Below the pieces are notes generated by a model, which saw only the letters and a list, made by a program, of their open reading frames with translations, was not told the origin of the DNA and made no database searches. Both the position numbers and the translations under genes were made by a program. Positions 1-10,161 of a stretch of DNA of 64,000 bases are shown here, piece by piece. This stretch comes from Spirosoma agri (GTDB lineage: Bacteria > Bacteroidota > Bacteroidia > Cytophagales > Spirosomataceae), in NCBI RefSeq assembly GCF_010747415.1, contig NZ_JAAGNZ010000001.1, forward strand, positions 1,736,001-1,800,000. The letters are read 5' to 3'. Every line of letters begins with the position of its first letter. Position 1 is the first letter of the stretch.

Positions 1-1732
<1,732 letters not shown>

Positions 1733-1748
1733 TTATTGGTTGACGAAT

Positions 1749-1756
1749 CAAATTTA
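1749..1756 (-). promoter_or_regulatory. Candidate -7 box for katG
   Basis: On the minus strand this reads TAAATTTG, an exact match to the Bacteroidota -7 consensus TAnnTTTG, giving a leader of about 20 bases before the katG ATG. No clear TTG is found at the expected -33 position, so only half the promoter is supported. Confidence 0.45.
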
Positions 1757-1925
1757 GGACAATTGACGCTATGGTTTTTATTCATTGTTTTTATATGAGT
1801 ATAGATATTATCTATGAAACGGCTCCTCGCTTGCTAATTGATTCGTGTACAGGACCAGTTAAGTTGAACAATTCGCGAGATTTATGCCTTCAGTTTCAAT
1901 GTAGCTCTATTGTTTATCAGTTAAT

Positions 1926-2696
1926 ATGAATCAACTTCTCTGGTCGCTAAGTGGCCAACGCGCGCTCGTAACGGGCGGAACAAAAGGCATTGGCGAAGCG
2001 ATCGTTCGCCAGTTTATGGCTCTCGGAGCCGCTGTATTCATTGTTGCCCGCGATAACGAGCTGCTTCAGAAACAGCTGGACGAGTACCGCCAGCAGGGCC
2101 ATACGGTCGAAGGAGTAGCGGCAGATATCAGTCAGCCGGGTGTAGCGGCTCAGGTTATGGACGCGGTAAACAGTACGTGGGGAAGTCTGGATATTCTGGT
2201 CAACAACGCCGGAACGAACATTCGTAAATCAACCGTCGAGTATAGTCCGTCTGAATACGACCACGTGCTCAACACAAACCTGCGTTCTGCTTACGAATTG
2301 AGTCAGGCCGCTTACCCGTTGCTGAAAGCGTCTGGAATCGGGAAGATCATTTTCGTTTCGTCGGTATCGGGAATGACACATACCAGCTCGGGGTCGCTCT
2401 ACGGGATGACCAAAGCCGCCATGCTTCAGCTAACCCGCAATCTCGCTGTCGAGTGGGCGTCGGACGGTATCCGGGTGAACGCCGTAGCACCCTGGTATAT
2501 CAAAACACCCCTGGCTACCCCCGTACTGACCAATCCCGAAAAGCTGACGGCCATTTTGAGCCGGACACCGATGAAGCGAATCGGCGAACCCGAAGAGGTG
2601 GCCTCGGTCGTCTCGTTTCTGAGCATGCCTGCGTCGGGCTACGTGACCGGCCAGACCATTGCGGTGGATGGTGGACTGCTGGCGTGGGGATACTAG
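1926..2696 (+). CDS. SDR family oxidoreductase (tropinone-reductase-like)
   Basis: Classical short-chain dehydrogenase of 256 residues, the usual length. The Rossmann nucleotide-binding motif TGGTKGIG is at residues 16-23, the structural motif NNAG follows in the first half, and the catalytic Ser146, Tyr159 and Lys163 are present (YGMTK). The C-terminal GQTIAVDGG segment is typical. It is an NAD(P)-dependent oxidoreductase of unknown substrate; the sequence resembles the tropinone reductase/3-oxoacyl reductase branch, but that does not fix the substrate. It is divergent from katG and convergent with the DUF1684 gene, from which a large hairpin separates it. Confidence 0.9.
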   Translation: MNQLLWSLSGQRALVTGGTKGIGEAIVRQFMALGAAVFIVARDNELLQKQLDEYRQQGHTVEGVAADISQPGVAAQVMDAVNSTWGSLDILVNNAGTNIRKSTVEYSPSEYDHVLNTNLRSAYELSQAAYPLLKASGIGKIIFVSSVSGMTHTSSGSLYGMTKAAMLQLTRNLAVEWASDGIRVNAVAPWYIKTPLATPVLTNPEKLTAILSRTPMKRIGEPEEVASVVSFLSMPASGYVTGQTIAVDGGLLAWGY

Positions 2697-2718
2697 CGTT
2701 AGTGTAGATGCTACTGGC

Positions 2719-2789
2719 CGAACGGTAAAACGGTATTTCATACGCCGTATCTCCAAAATACGGCGTATGAAATACCGTTTTACCGTTCG
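2719..2789. repeat. Perfect 32-bp inverted repeat, probable bidirectional terminator
   Basis: Arms 2719-2750 and 2758-2789 are exact reverse complements around a 7-base loop (2751-2757). It lies 22 bases after the SDR stop and 46 bases before the end of the convergent DUF1684 gene, which suits a shared terminator. There is no U-tract on either side and the stem is much longer than an ordinary intrinsic terminator. Confidence 0.85.
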
Positions 2790-2835
2790 ATGGACAGCCA
2801 CGTGACAGGTTTCTACGGAAGAAAGACAGCAGAAA

Positions 2836-3447
2836 TCAATGGGCTTTTCCGTAGGTTTTTTCACCGGCTTCGATGGCTACAGGTAACACATTGTTCCTGG
2901 GTGGAATAGGGCAGGGGTAACCTTCGCTGAAGGCGCAGTACGGGTTGTAGGCTTTGTTGAAATCAAGGATCAGCCGCCCGTTTTTGATATCGCCGATCCG
3001 TAAGTCGAGGTAGCGCCCACCGCCGTACGTGGCAAAGCCGGATGTTGCGTCCTTGAAGGGGAGAAACAGGTAATCGCGGTAGTCGGGCATCCGGATCAAA
3101 TTCAGATTCCGGTAGATCGTCAGTTTCTGAGGTTTGCCATTCAGCACGAACGATACGACTGCGTAGGCGACGTGTGGCCGGGTCATTCCGTTATACGTTG
3201 GCATGTCGAACGGTTCTGATTTGGGCGTCAACTGTACGATGGCCTCCACCCGATAGGTCGAGTCAGGTTCGTAAAAGCGCAGATAGGCCAAGTCCTCCTT
3301 CGATTTCAACGGACTGCCGGACGACTTTAGGAAATCGTTTTTATAGGTCTCACGATGGTTGGCGATTTCGGCCGAAAACGGCGTCTGAGCAGTGGCAGTT
3401 ACTGCCAGAAAACCAATTAGTAAGAGCAACAGAAAGCGCACAACCAT
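2836..3447 (-). CDS. Exported DUF1684 family protein
   Basis: A protein of about 203 residues starting at the ATG at 3447, chosen because it opens directly into a signal peptide (MVVRFLLLLLIGFLAVTATAQ); the open frame runs 25 codons further upstream without signal-like content. The C-terminal block NPYCAFSEGYPCPIPP followed by LPVAIEAGEK is the hallmark of DUF1684, a family with conserved Cys and Pro residues and no established biochemical role. It is likely periplasmic. It is divergent from thioredoxin, and the two starts are about 100 bases apart. Confidence 0.85.
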   Translation of the reverse strand: MVVRFLLLLLIGFLAVTATAQTPFSAEIANHRETYKNDFLKSSGSPLKSKEDLAYLRFYEPDSTYRVEAIVQLTPKSEPFDMPTYNGMTRPHVAYAVVSFVLNGKPQKLTIYRNLNLIRMPDYRDYLFLPFKDATSGFATYGGGRYLDLRIGDIKNGRLILDFNKAYNPYCAFSEGYPCPIPPRNNVLPVAIEAGEKTYGKAH

Positions 3448-3546
3448 TCGAAAAAAACTGTGTTTATACTCCGTGAACCGTTGGGAACCTGGTCTTGTTA
3501 TTGAGGTACGAAAGAACCACATCAGATCAACAAACGCAATAAAACG

Positions 3547-3855
3547 ATGAGCGAGACAAAAGAATCATTTCAGGATATTATAAAAGGTGACAAGCCCGTG
3601 CTTGTCGATTTTTACGCTGACTGGTGCGGTCCCTGTAAACAACAGGCTCCCATTCTGAAGCAACTCACCGACCGCGCTGGCGACAGCGTTCGGGTCGTTA
3701 AAATAAACGTCGATAAAGCCCAGAAAGCCGCTGACCAGTATCAGATTCGGAGCATTCCGACGATGATTATGTTCAAAGACGGAAAAATCGTCTGGCGTCA
3801 GTCGGGTGTTCAGCCACTGCATACGCTGGAAGGGCTGGTCAAGCAATTCAGCTAG
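3547..3855 (+). CDS. trxA: Thioredoxin
   Basis: Thiol-disulfide reductase of 102 residues, the full length of a single-domain thioredoxin. The active site WCGPC is intact (Cys27, Cys30), preceded by DFYADW, and the cis-proline loop SIPTM is present. No signal peptide is visible, so it is cytoplasmic. It is monocistronic and followed by a strong terminator. The symbol is used for the family; other thioredoxin paralogues probably exist elsewhere in the genome. Confidence 0.95.
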   Translation: MSETKESFQDIIKGDKPVLVDFYADWCGPCKQQAPILKQLTDRAGDSVRVVKINVDKAQKAADQYQIRSIPTMIMFKDGKIVWRQSGVQPLHTLEGLVKQFS

Positions 3856-3884
3856 TCGATAAGATCAGTAAATAGAATCGCAGC

Positions 3885-3921
3885 AAACGGGGCCGATTGT
3901 TATTGACAGTCGGCCCCGTTT
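3885..3921 (+). terminator. Intrinsic terminator after thioredoxin
   Basis: GC-rich 12-bp stem (3885-3896 with 3910-3921, AAACGGGGCCGA paired to its complement) with a 13-base loop, 29 bases after the thioredoxin stop. The stem ends in a short run of T. Confidence 0.8.
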
Positions 3922-4038
3922 ACTGCTGCCCGTGGCGATGCATTTCCACAGCGACGGAATTGACTTGAATCAAGATTTTATTGTAGTATTGATTCTGTTT
4001 TCGATCAGTTCGCGTAGTTTAGCGGAAACCCTGTAGCC

Positions 4039-5385
4039 ATGAAAAAAAGAACGTTCCTTAAGCTGTCGTCAGCTTTACTTGCCACCCCCGTCATGTCCCC
4101 TCTAGCGCAATTAGTACCCGGCGAAAAATTGAAAAACTGGGCCGGAAACTACACATACAGTACTGACCGGCTGTATTCAGCCAAGTCGATCGAACAGGTT
4201 CAGGAACTCGTAAAAAAATACGCGAAACTCAAAGTACTAGGTTCACGCCATTGCTTCAACGGCATTGCCGACAGTACGAATAATTTCATTTCGCTCGCCG
4301 ATATGAATCAGGTCGTGGCGCTGGATGAAAAGGCCCGCATGGTAACGGTCGACGCCAACATGCGCTACGGGCAATTGGCTCCGTACCTCGATGGGAAAGG
4401 CTATGCGTTGCACAATCTGGCTTCGCTGCCGCACATTTCGGTAGCGGGGGCCTGCGCTACGGCCACCCACGGCTCGGGCGTAAAGAACGGTAATCTGTCA
4501 ACCGCAGTCGCAGGACTGGAACTTGTTACGGCTGATGGTGAACTGAAGAAACTGTCGCGCGACAAGGATGGCGATACGTTTCGTGCTGCCGTTGTCAACC
4601 TGGGTGCGCTTGGTGTTGTAACGAAAGTCACGCTCGACATTCAGCCAACCTTCATGGTGCGGCAGGATGTGTACGAAAACCTGCCACTCGATCAGCTGAA
4701 CGATCACTTCGAAGCGATCATGTCGGGTGGCTACAGCGTAAGCCTGTTCACGGACTGGCAAAAGAAGCGCATTAACGAAGTCTGGATTAAACGACGAGTT
4801 GAGGAAGGAAGCAAGATAGAGGCCAAGCCCGAGTACTTCGGGGCATCGCTTGCAACGAAAAACCTGCATCCAATCACCGAAATATCCGCCGAAAATTGCA
4901 CCGAACAAATGGGCGTGCCCGGTCCCTGGTACGAACGGTTGCCGCACTTTAAAATGGGCTTTACACCCAGCAGTGGCAAGGAGTTGCAATCCGAGTATTT
5001 TGTACCCCGGAAAAATGCGGTCGATGCTATACTGGCCGTCGAACAGCTCCGTGATCACATCAGTCCACACCTGCTTATCAGCGAACTGCGGACCATCGAG
5101 GCCGATGATTTGTGGATGAGTATGGCTTACAAACAACCGAGTTTGGCCATTCACTTTACCTGGAAACAGGACTGGGCATCGGTCAGTAAAGTGCTGCCTA
5201 TGATCGAAAAAGCACTGGAACCCTTTGGACCACGACCGCACTGGGGGAAACTGTTCACGTTATCCGCGCCGAAATTGCAGTCCCGTTACGAAAAGCTGAC
5301 CGACTTCAAGAAGCTGGTGAAGGAATACGACCCGCAGGGCAAGTTTCGGAATGCGTTCCTTGATTCGACAATCTATGGTAGTTGA
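4039..5385 (+). CDS. Secreted FAD-binding oxidase, alditol/aldonolactone oxidase-like
   Basis: Flavoprotein of 448 residues in the VAO/PCMH superfamily. The N-terminus carries a KKR plus hydrophobic leader that may be a Tat signal. The FAD-binding domain has GSRHCFNGIADS (about residues 71-82), equivalent to the GSRHSFN segment of alditol oxidases where the His carries covalent FAD, and ATATHGSG further on. The C-terminal half is the sugar-lactone/alditol oxidase cap and ends in the expected FRN...LD motif. By family it should oxidise a polyol or aldonolactone with oxygen or another acceptor; the substrate is not evident. It stands alone, convergent with the antiporter gene. Confidence 0.85.
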   Translation: MKKRTFLKLSSALLATPVMSPLAQLVPGEKLKNWAGNYTYSTDRLYSAKSIEQVQELVKKYAKLKVLGSRHCFNGIADSTNNFISLADMNQVVALDEKARMVTVDANMRYGQLAPYLDGKGYALHNLASLPHISVAGACATATHGSGVKNGNLSTAVAGLELVTADGELKKLSRDKDGDTFRAAVVNLGALGVVTKVTLDIQPTFMVRQDVYENLPLDQLNDHFEAIMSGGYSVSLFTDWQKKRINEVWIKRRVEEGSKIEAKPEYFGASLATKNLHPITEISAENCTEQMGVPGPWYERLPHFKMGFTPSSGKELQSEYFVPRKNAVDAILAVEQLRDHISPHLLISELRTIEADDLWMSMAYKQPSLAIHFTWKQDWASVSKVLPMIEKALEPFGPRPHWGKLFTLSAPKLQSRYEKLTDFKKLVKEYDPQGKFRNAFLDSTIYGS

Positions 5386-5395
5386 TAGGCACTGA

Positions 5396-6994
5396 TCAGC
5401 GCATCGATCCCATCAGCAATCGTGACTCTTCCAGGTCCAGTTCGTACAAAATAGTTCGGAGTACTTCGTCGTCTTCATTGCCCTCCCGGCGCAGTTGCGT
5501 AGCCCTATCACGCTCCACCTGGATGATCTCAAGCTGAATGCGTAGTGTTTCCCGAACTTCCGATTCGTGCGCCTTCGACCGACGCACATTGTCGTTCAGC
5601 CGGAGCCTGTCGATGCGGATTTCGTACTTGTGTTTGAGTCGCGCCAGTGTTTCGTCGGATACCTCGTCGCTCAGTGAGTAGTTAGCCTCAAGGTGTTCGA
5701 TGGCCGTACCGGCGAGCTGAACACGCAGTTTAATCTCGTCCTGTCTGGCCCGTTGATCGGGCTGAATGTTCAACCAGCGGATCAGGTAGGGTAAGGCTAG
5801 TCCCTGCAATACCAGCGTCGAGAAAATGACGCAGTACGTAAAGAAAATGATCAGATCACGCTGCGGAAAGGGCGATCCGTTCCGCAGCGTGAGGGGTAAG
5901 GCCAGCGCCGTTGCCAGTGACAATACTCCCCGCATTCCGGTCCAGCCGATGACGGTGAGCAGTTTGCCATTGATGAGCGGATGATGGACAGGCAGATTCG
6001 GCTTAAGCAATCGCGTGAAGAAACTCACCAGAAAAATCCAGACAAACCGGGCCAGAATAACGGCTAGACTAACGATGATACCGTATAGAATCAGCATGCC
6101 GGACGAATAGCCGGAGTTGGTCAACAGGATCTGGCGCAGTTGCAGACCCATGAGCACGAACACGATGCTGTTGAGCAGAAACGTAACGACATTCCAGACG
6201 TTGATCGTTTGCAAATGAGCCTGGCGCGATAGAAACTCCGACGATCGAAGGGTTAGAAATAATCCCGACGACAGCACGGCCAGCACACCCGATACATGCA
6301 ATTCTTCGGCGATCAGGTAGCCGGCAAACGGCGTCAGAAATGTCAGCGTCGTTTCAACAACCGGCGTGTCATCCGTTAATTGGTGAATACTTTTCACGAT
6401 CCAGGCCAGCGCCAGCCCGATGAGGATTCCGCCGAAAATAACCAGAAAGAATTGCTCCCCTGCTTCGATCAAAACAAACTGTCCCGTTGCTACGGCAGCC
6501 ACGGCATAGCGATAAACGATCAGGCCCGTTGCGTCATTGACCAGACTTTCGGCTTCCAGAATGACCACGACGCGACGGGGTAGCCCCATCTCTTTGATGA
6601 TCGACGTACCCGCAATGGGGTCTGTCGTAGAAACCGTTGCCCCCATTACGAACGCCAGCGGCCACGAAAAGCCGGGAACGAACGTATGCACGACCCACGC
6701 TACCCCCACCGTCGAGAAGAGAACCAGCCCGAGTGCCAGCAGCAGAATAGGCCGAAAATTTGCTTTGAAATCAGCCCACGACGTGTTCCAGGCCGCTGCG
6801 TAGATCAGTGGCGGTAGAAAAACCAGAATGACAACATCAGGGGTGAGCGCAACCGAAGGCAAGCCCGGAATCAGACTGATCGCAATGCCTGCCAGCACTA
6901 ACACGATGGGCGTGGCAATACGAACCCGCTCGGCCACCGCCGACAGGGCCGTTACGATTGCCAACAGGGTAATGATTAAGGCGATACTACTCAT
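5396..6994 (-). CDS. Na+/H+ antiporter, CPA1 family
   Basis: Monovalent cation/proton antiporter of 532 residues from the ATG at 6994; this start is preferred because the first transmembrane helix (SSIALIITLLAIVTALSAVAE) begins at once, whereas the longer frame adds 14 polar residues. About twelve hydrophobic segments occupy residues 1-410. The conserved transport motif ATVSTTDPIAGTSI and ESLVNDATG (the Asp pair of the ion site) are clear. A charged cytoplasmic tail of about 120 residues (Glu/Arg-rich, probably helical) follows. It is one of two CPA1 antiporters in this window. Confidence 0.93.
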   Translation of the reverse strand: MSSIALIITLLAIVTALSAVAERVRIATPIVLVLAGIAISLIPGLPSVALTPDVVILVFLPPLIYAAAWNTSWADFKANFRPILLLALGLVLFSTVGVAWVVHTFVPGFSWPLAFVMGATVSTTDPIAGTSIIKEMGLPRRVVVILEAESLVNDATGLIVYRYAVAAVATGQFVLIEAGEQFFLVIFGGILIGLALAWIVKSIHQLTDDTPVVETTLTFLTPFAGYLIAEELHVSGVLAVLSSGLFLTLRSSEFLSRQAHLQTINVWNVVTFLLNSIVFVLMGLQLRQILLTNSGYSSGMLILYGIIVSLAVILARFVWIFLVSFFTRLLKPNLPVHHPLINGKLLTVIGWTGMRGVLSLATALALPLTLRNGSPFPQRDLIIFFTYCVIFSTLVLQGLALPYLIRWLNIQPDQRARQDEIKLRVQLAGTAIEHLEANYSLSDEVSDETLARLKHKYEIRIDRLRLNDNVRRSKAHESEVRETLRIQLEIIQVERDRATQLRREGNEDDEVLRTILYELDLEESRLLMGSMR

Positions 6995-7250
6995 GTTCTG
7001 AACAACCCCACAGGTCGTCAGGGTGTTTTGTTGCACTGGTATCCGGGCATAGTGGAATCCGGCTTTCGCTGATGAATTAAGAACTATTTTCTCCAGTTAT
7101 GAGGATATTTACCACGGTTTGGCCTTTTCATCAGACCACCCTTTCATCTTGAAAAAAATAGGGGTAATTTGCTTTTAGAAGCTGTATATTTTCTTGCGTC
7201 AAATTCCCGTTCTACTGCTAAAAACTCACTTTACTTACTTTTACTAACCT

Positions 7251-7781
7251 ATGAAACGTAGAGAAGCGATACAGCAGGCGGCCCTGATGATGGGTGGTCT
7301 GTTGTCAGCACCCACGCTGGCGGGCGCAATGGGCCGCATTACGAACACGGGTCCCAGCGTGTCCGTTACGGCTGAGCAGGAAGCATTGCTGGCTGAAGTC
7401 GCCGACGTAATTATTCCGGCCACCAAAACGCCGGGTGCCAAAGCGGCTGGTGCCGAAAAATTCATTGTCCGCGTCATGCGCGATTGCTACCCCAAAACCG
7501 ATCAGGACAGTTTCTACGCCGGGCTCGCCAAGCTGGATGCCAGTAGCAAAACCAAGTTCGGAAAAGGATTTATGGAGTTAGATACTGCCCAGAAAAACGA
7601 AATGGTGAAGCAGACGATGACCGATGATAAGCCGTTCTTCCTACGCATGAAAGAGCTGACAACGACCGGGTACTTTACGTCGGAAATCGGCGCAACCAAG
7701 GCCCTCGAATACCTGCCGGTTCCGGGGCAGTTCAACGGCTGTATGCCGCTCAAACCCGGCCAGAAAACCTGGGCGCTCTAA
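7251..7781 (+). CDS. Gluconate 2-dehydrogenase subunit 3 family protein
   Basis: Small subunit of 176 residues for a membrane-associated FAD dehydrogenase. It begins with a Tat-like leader (MKRREAIQQAALMMGGLLSAP), and the mature part has the conserved core of the family (residues about 40-150, including VADVIIPATKTPGAKAAG). In characterised gluconate and FAD-glucose dehydrogenases this subunit is needed to export and mature the flavin subunit, which itself lacks a leader. The next gene encodes just such a leaderless GMC protein, 88 bases downstream, so the two are read as one operon. No cytochrome subunit follows directly. Confidence 0.9.
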   Translation: MKRREAIQQAALMMGGLLSAPTLAGAMGRITNTGPSVSVTAEQEALLAEVADVIIPATKTPGAKAAGAEKFIVRVMRDCYPKTDQDSFYAGLAKLDASSKTKFGKGFMELDTAQKNEMVKQTMTDDKPFFLRMKELTTTGYFTSEIGATKALEYLPVPGQFNGCMPLKPGQKTWAL

Positions 7782-7869
7782 TTCATAACCCGTATGCCGG
7801 CCTGAACAGCGCAGCAGCCATGCCCGGTGCGTAGTTTACTGGTTGTTCAATCCCAACTCCTTCAACTGT

Positions 7870-9582
7870 ATGAACCTCAATATTGATTCTATAAAAGAAA
7901 CCACCTACGATGCCATTGTCATCGGATCGGGAATAACGGGTGGCTGGGCCTCCAAAGAACTGACCGAGAAAGGCCTGCGAGTTCTTATGCTCGAAAAAGG
8001 GCACCAGCTTGAGCACGTATCGGGTTACGAAAATGCCATGAAAGATCCGTGGCAAACTCAGTACAATGGTCGGCTCACGATGGAGCAGAAAGAAACGCAC
8101 CCGAAACTGGCGCGTGACTACCCTTACAACGAGCTGACCGAAACCTACTGGATGAAGGATTCGGATTCGTTATATAAAGAGAACAAACGCTTCGATTGGT
8201 ATCGACCTAATATCGTCGGTGGCAAGTCGATCATGTGGGGTCGGCAATCGTACCGGCTAAGCGACCTCGATTTTGAAGCCAATGCCAAAGAGGGCATTGC
8301 CGTAGACTGGCCGATCCGCTACAAAGACGTGGCTCCCTGGTACTCGTATGTCGAGAAAGTGGTTGGTATTTCGGGGGAAGCCCTGAATTTGCCGCAACTG
8401 CCCGACAGCGACTTCCTGCCGCCAATGGAGATGTACTGCGTTGAGAAAGAGGTTCGTAAACGGCTTGAGGAGAATTTTCCCGGTCGTACTATGACGATTG
8501 GTCGTGTGGCCAACCTGTCTAAAGCGGCTCAGGCGCAGCTTGGCATTGGCCGGGCTCCGTGTCAATACCGGAACAAATGTTCGCTGGGTTGCCCGTACGG
8601 TGCTTATTTCAGCACGCAGTCCTGCACGTTGCCCTACGCGTCGAAAACGGGTCGGTTAACGCTCCGTCCTGACTCGGTTGTATCGGAAATTATTTACGAT
8701 GAAAACCAGAAACGGGCTACGGGCGTCCGGGTGATCGATGCCGTAACCTTGCAGGGTCGGGAATACTTTGCCAAACTGATCTTCGTCTGCGGCAGCACAC
8801 TCGGCACGACATCCATTCTGCTCAACTCCAAGTCGAGCCGCTTCCCGAACGGGCTGGGCAATGATTCGGAGCAATTGGGGCATAACCTGATGGATCACCA
8901 CTTCCGCACTGGCGCATCAGGTGACTGGGAAGGCGATCTGGATAAATACTACATCGGACGGCGGGCAAATGGCATTTATGTGCCTCGTTACCGCAACATC
9001 GGCAGCGACAAACGCGATTACCTGCGGGGCTTTGGCTACCAGGGCGGTGGCAGTCGGCAGGGCTGGCAGCGTAACGTTGCCGAGATGAGCTTCGGTGCTG
9101 ATTATAAGGAAGAACTGACCAAGCCCGGTCCGTGGACAATGGGTTTTGGTGGCTTCGGCGAAACGCTGCCCTACTACGAAAACCGGATGTATCTCGACAA
9201 AAATGAGAAAGACAAATGGGGTATGCCGCTGGTCGTTTTCGACGCCGAACTCAAAGAAAACGAAAAGAAAATGCGCGTTGACATGATGAATGATGCCAAA
9301 GAAATGCTGGAATCGTCGGGTGTCAAAAACGTGAAAGCGTACGACAGAGGCTCGTACCTGGGGATGGCCATTCACGAGATGGGAACCGCGCGCATGGGCC
9401 GTGATCCTAAAACGTCGGTACTCAATGCCAATAACCAGATGCACGGAGTCAAAAACGTTTTCGTAACGGATGGTGCCTGCATGGTGTCGGCTTCCTGCGT
9501 AAACCCGTCATTGACGTACATGGCACTGACGGCACGGGCGGCAGATTTCGCCGTAAAAGAGATGAAAAAGAAGAGTATCTAG
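7870..9582 (+). CDS. GMC oxidoreductase, FAD-glucose/gluconate dehydrogenase-like large subunit
   Basis: FAD-dependent sugar or sugar-acid dehydrogenase of 570 residues from the ATG at 7870 (a TTG nine codons upstream is the alternative). The Rossmann FAD motif IVIGSGITGG is near residue 17. Cys231, Cys237, Cys241 and Cys252 are spaced X5, X3, X10, close to the 3Fe-4S ligand pattern of bacterial FAD-glucose dehydrogenase. The C-terminal GMC domain has HEMGTARMG and DGACMVSASCVNPSLT with the catalytic His/Asn region. It has no signal peptide and probably rides with the subunit-3 partner through Tat. The physiological electron acceptor is not encoded next to it. Terminator immediately downstream. 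Confidence 0.92.
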   Translation: MNLNIDSIKETTYDAIVIGSGITGGWASKELTEKGLRVLMLEKGHQLEHVSGYENAMKDPWQTQYNGRLTMEQKETHPKLARDYPYNELTETYWMKDSDSLYKENKRFDWYRPNIVGGKSIMWGRQSYRLSDLDFEANAKEGIAVDWPIRYKDVAPWYSYVEKVVGISGEALNLPQLPDSDFLPPMEMYCVEKEVRKRLEENFPGRTMTIGRVANLSKAAQAQLGIGRAPCQYRNKCSLGCPYGAYFSTQSCTLPYASKTGRLTLRPDSVVSEIIYDENQKRATGVRVIDAVTLQGREYFAKLIFVCGSTLGTTSILLNSKSSRFPNGLGNDSEQLGHNLMDHHFRTGASGDWEGDLDKYYIGRRANGIYVPRYRNIGSDKRDYLRGFGYQGGGSRQGWQRNVAEMSFGADYKEELTKPGPWTMGFGGFGETLPYYENRMYLDKNEKDKWGMPLVVFDAELKENEKKMRVDMMNDAKEMLESSGVKNVKAYDRGSYLGMAIHEMGTARMGRDPKTSVLNANNQMHGVKNVFVTDGACMVSASCVNPSLTYMALTARAADFAVKEMKKKSI

Positions 9583-9600
9583 TTCGAAATAAGCGTACAC

Positions 9601-9637
9601 AAAAAAGCCAGATCGTTATTTGATCTGGCTTTTTTGT
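9601..9637 (+). terminator. Intrinsic terminator after GMC gene
   Basis: Fourteen-bp stem (9601-9614 with 9622-9635, AAAAAAGCCAGATC and its complement), 7-base loop, ending in six T. It starts 19 bases after the stop. Confidence 0.92.
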
Positions 9638-9728
9638 TTGGTCCAGCTTACGTACTACCAGCGAATAGTATTTGGTTGGCCCATCACCGATTCATTTCTG
9701 TTAGCAGTAGCCTATCCAGACTCAGGGT

Positions 9729-9965
9729 TTAAAACAATCGCCCGACAAAAATCAGGACGACGGCACCTAACACGGCAATCAGGAGATTCATGACCAGGCC
9801 GTCGTTATCCGGGTCATTGCCGAGCTTACGGGCAATAAAACCGCCCACAAATCCGCCCACAATGCCGAGCAGAATATTGACGATCATCGAATTATGACTG
9901 TCCATAATACGGCTGGCGATAAAACCGGCAATGCCGCCAATAAGAATGGAATACAGGAAGCCCAT
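9729..9965 (-). CDS. GlsB/YeaQ/YmgE family membrane protein
   Basis: A 78-residue, very hydrophobic, glycine-rich protein with three membrane segments (about residues 2-20, 27-45, 57-77). The glycine-zipper pattern GGIAGFIASRIM and GGFVGGFIARKLG is the signature of transglycosylase-associated (GlsB/YeaQ) proteins. They sit in the inner membrane and are often stress-induced; a molecular function is not established. It is a single gene flanked by unrelated units. Confidence 0.92.
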   Translation of the reverse strand: MGFLYSILIGGIAGFIASRIMDSHNSMIVNILLGIVGGFVGGFIARKLGNDPDNDGLVMNLLIAVLGAVVLIFVGRLF

Positions 9966-10161
9966 AGTGCTGAAGGTTAATGATTTAGTGAACTGTCTCG
10001 TAATGCTACAGTAAATAACTGAAAGTTACTATTATAAGAGGAAAACCAGGATAAAGTTTAAGGGCGGATGGGTATAAATACCTTCGTCCTACGCTTTATT
10101 TACCAATGGACTATCACTACTTTTACGTTGTATAATCCAATCCTATTTCCCGTTCTTACTT

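Noticed and set aside
4498-5241. 247-codon open frame opposite the alditol-oxidase-like gene
   Set aside because: Antisense shadow; the plus-strand gene has intact flavin motifs.
9597-9640. Transposon end or repeat after the GMC gene
   Set aside because: The palindrome with A6/T6 flanks and GC stem is an ordinary intrinsic terminator.
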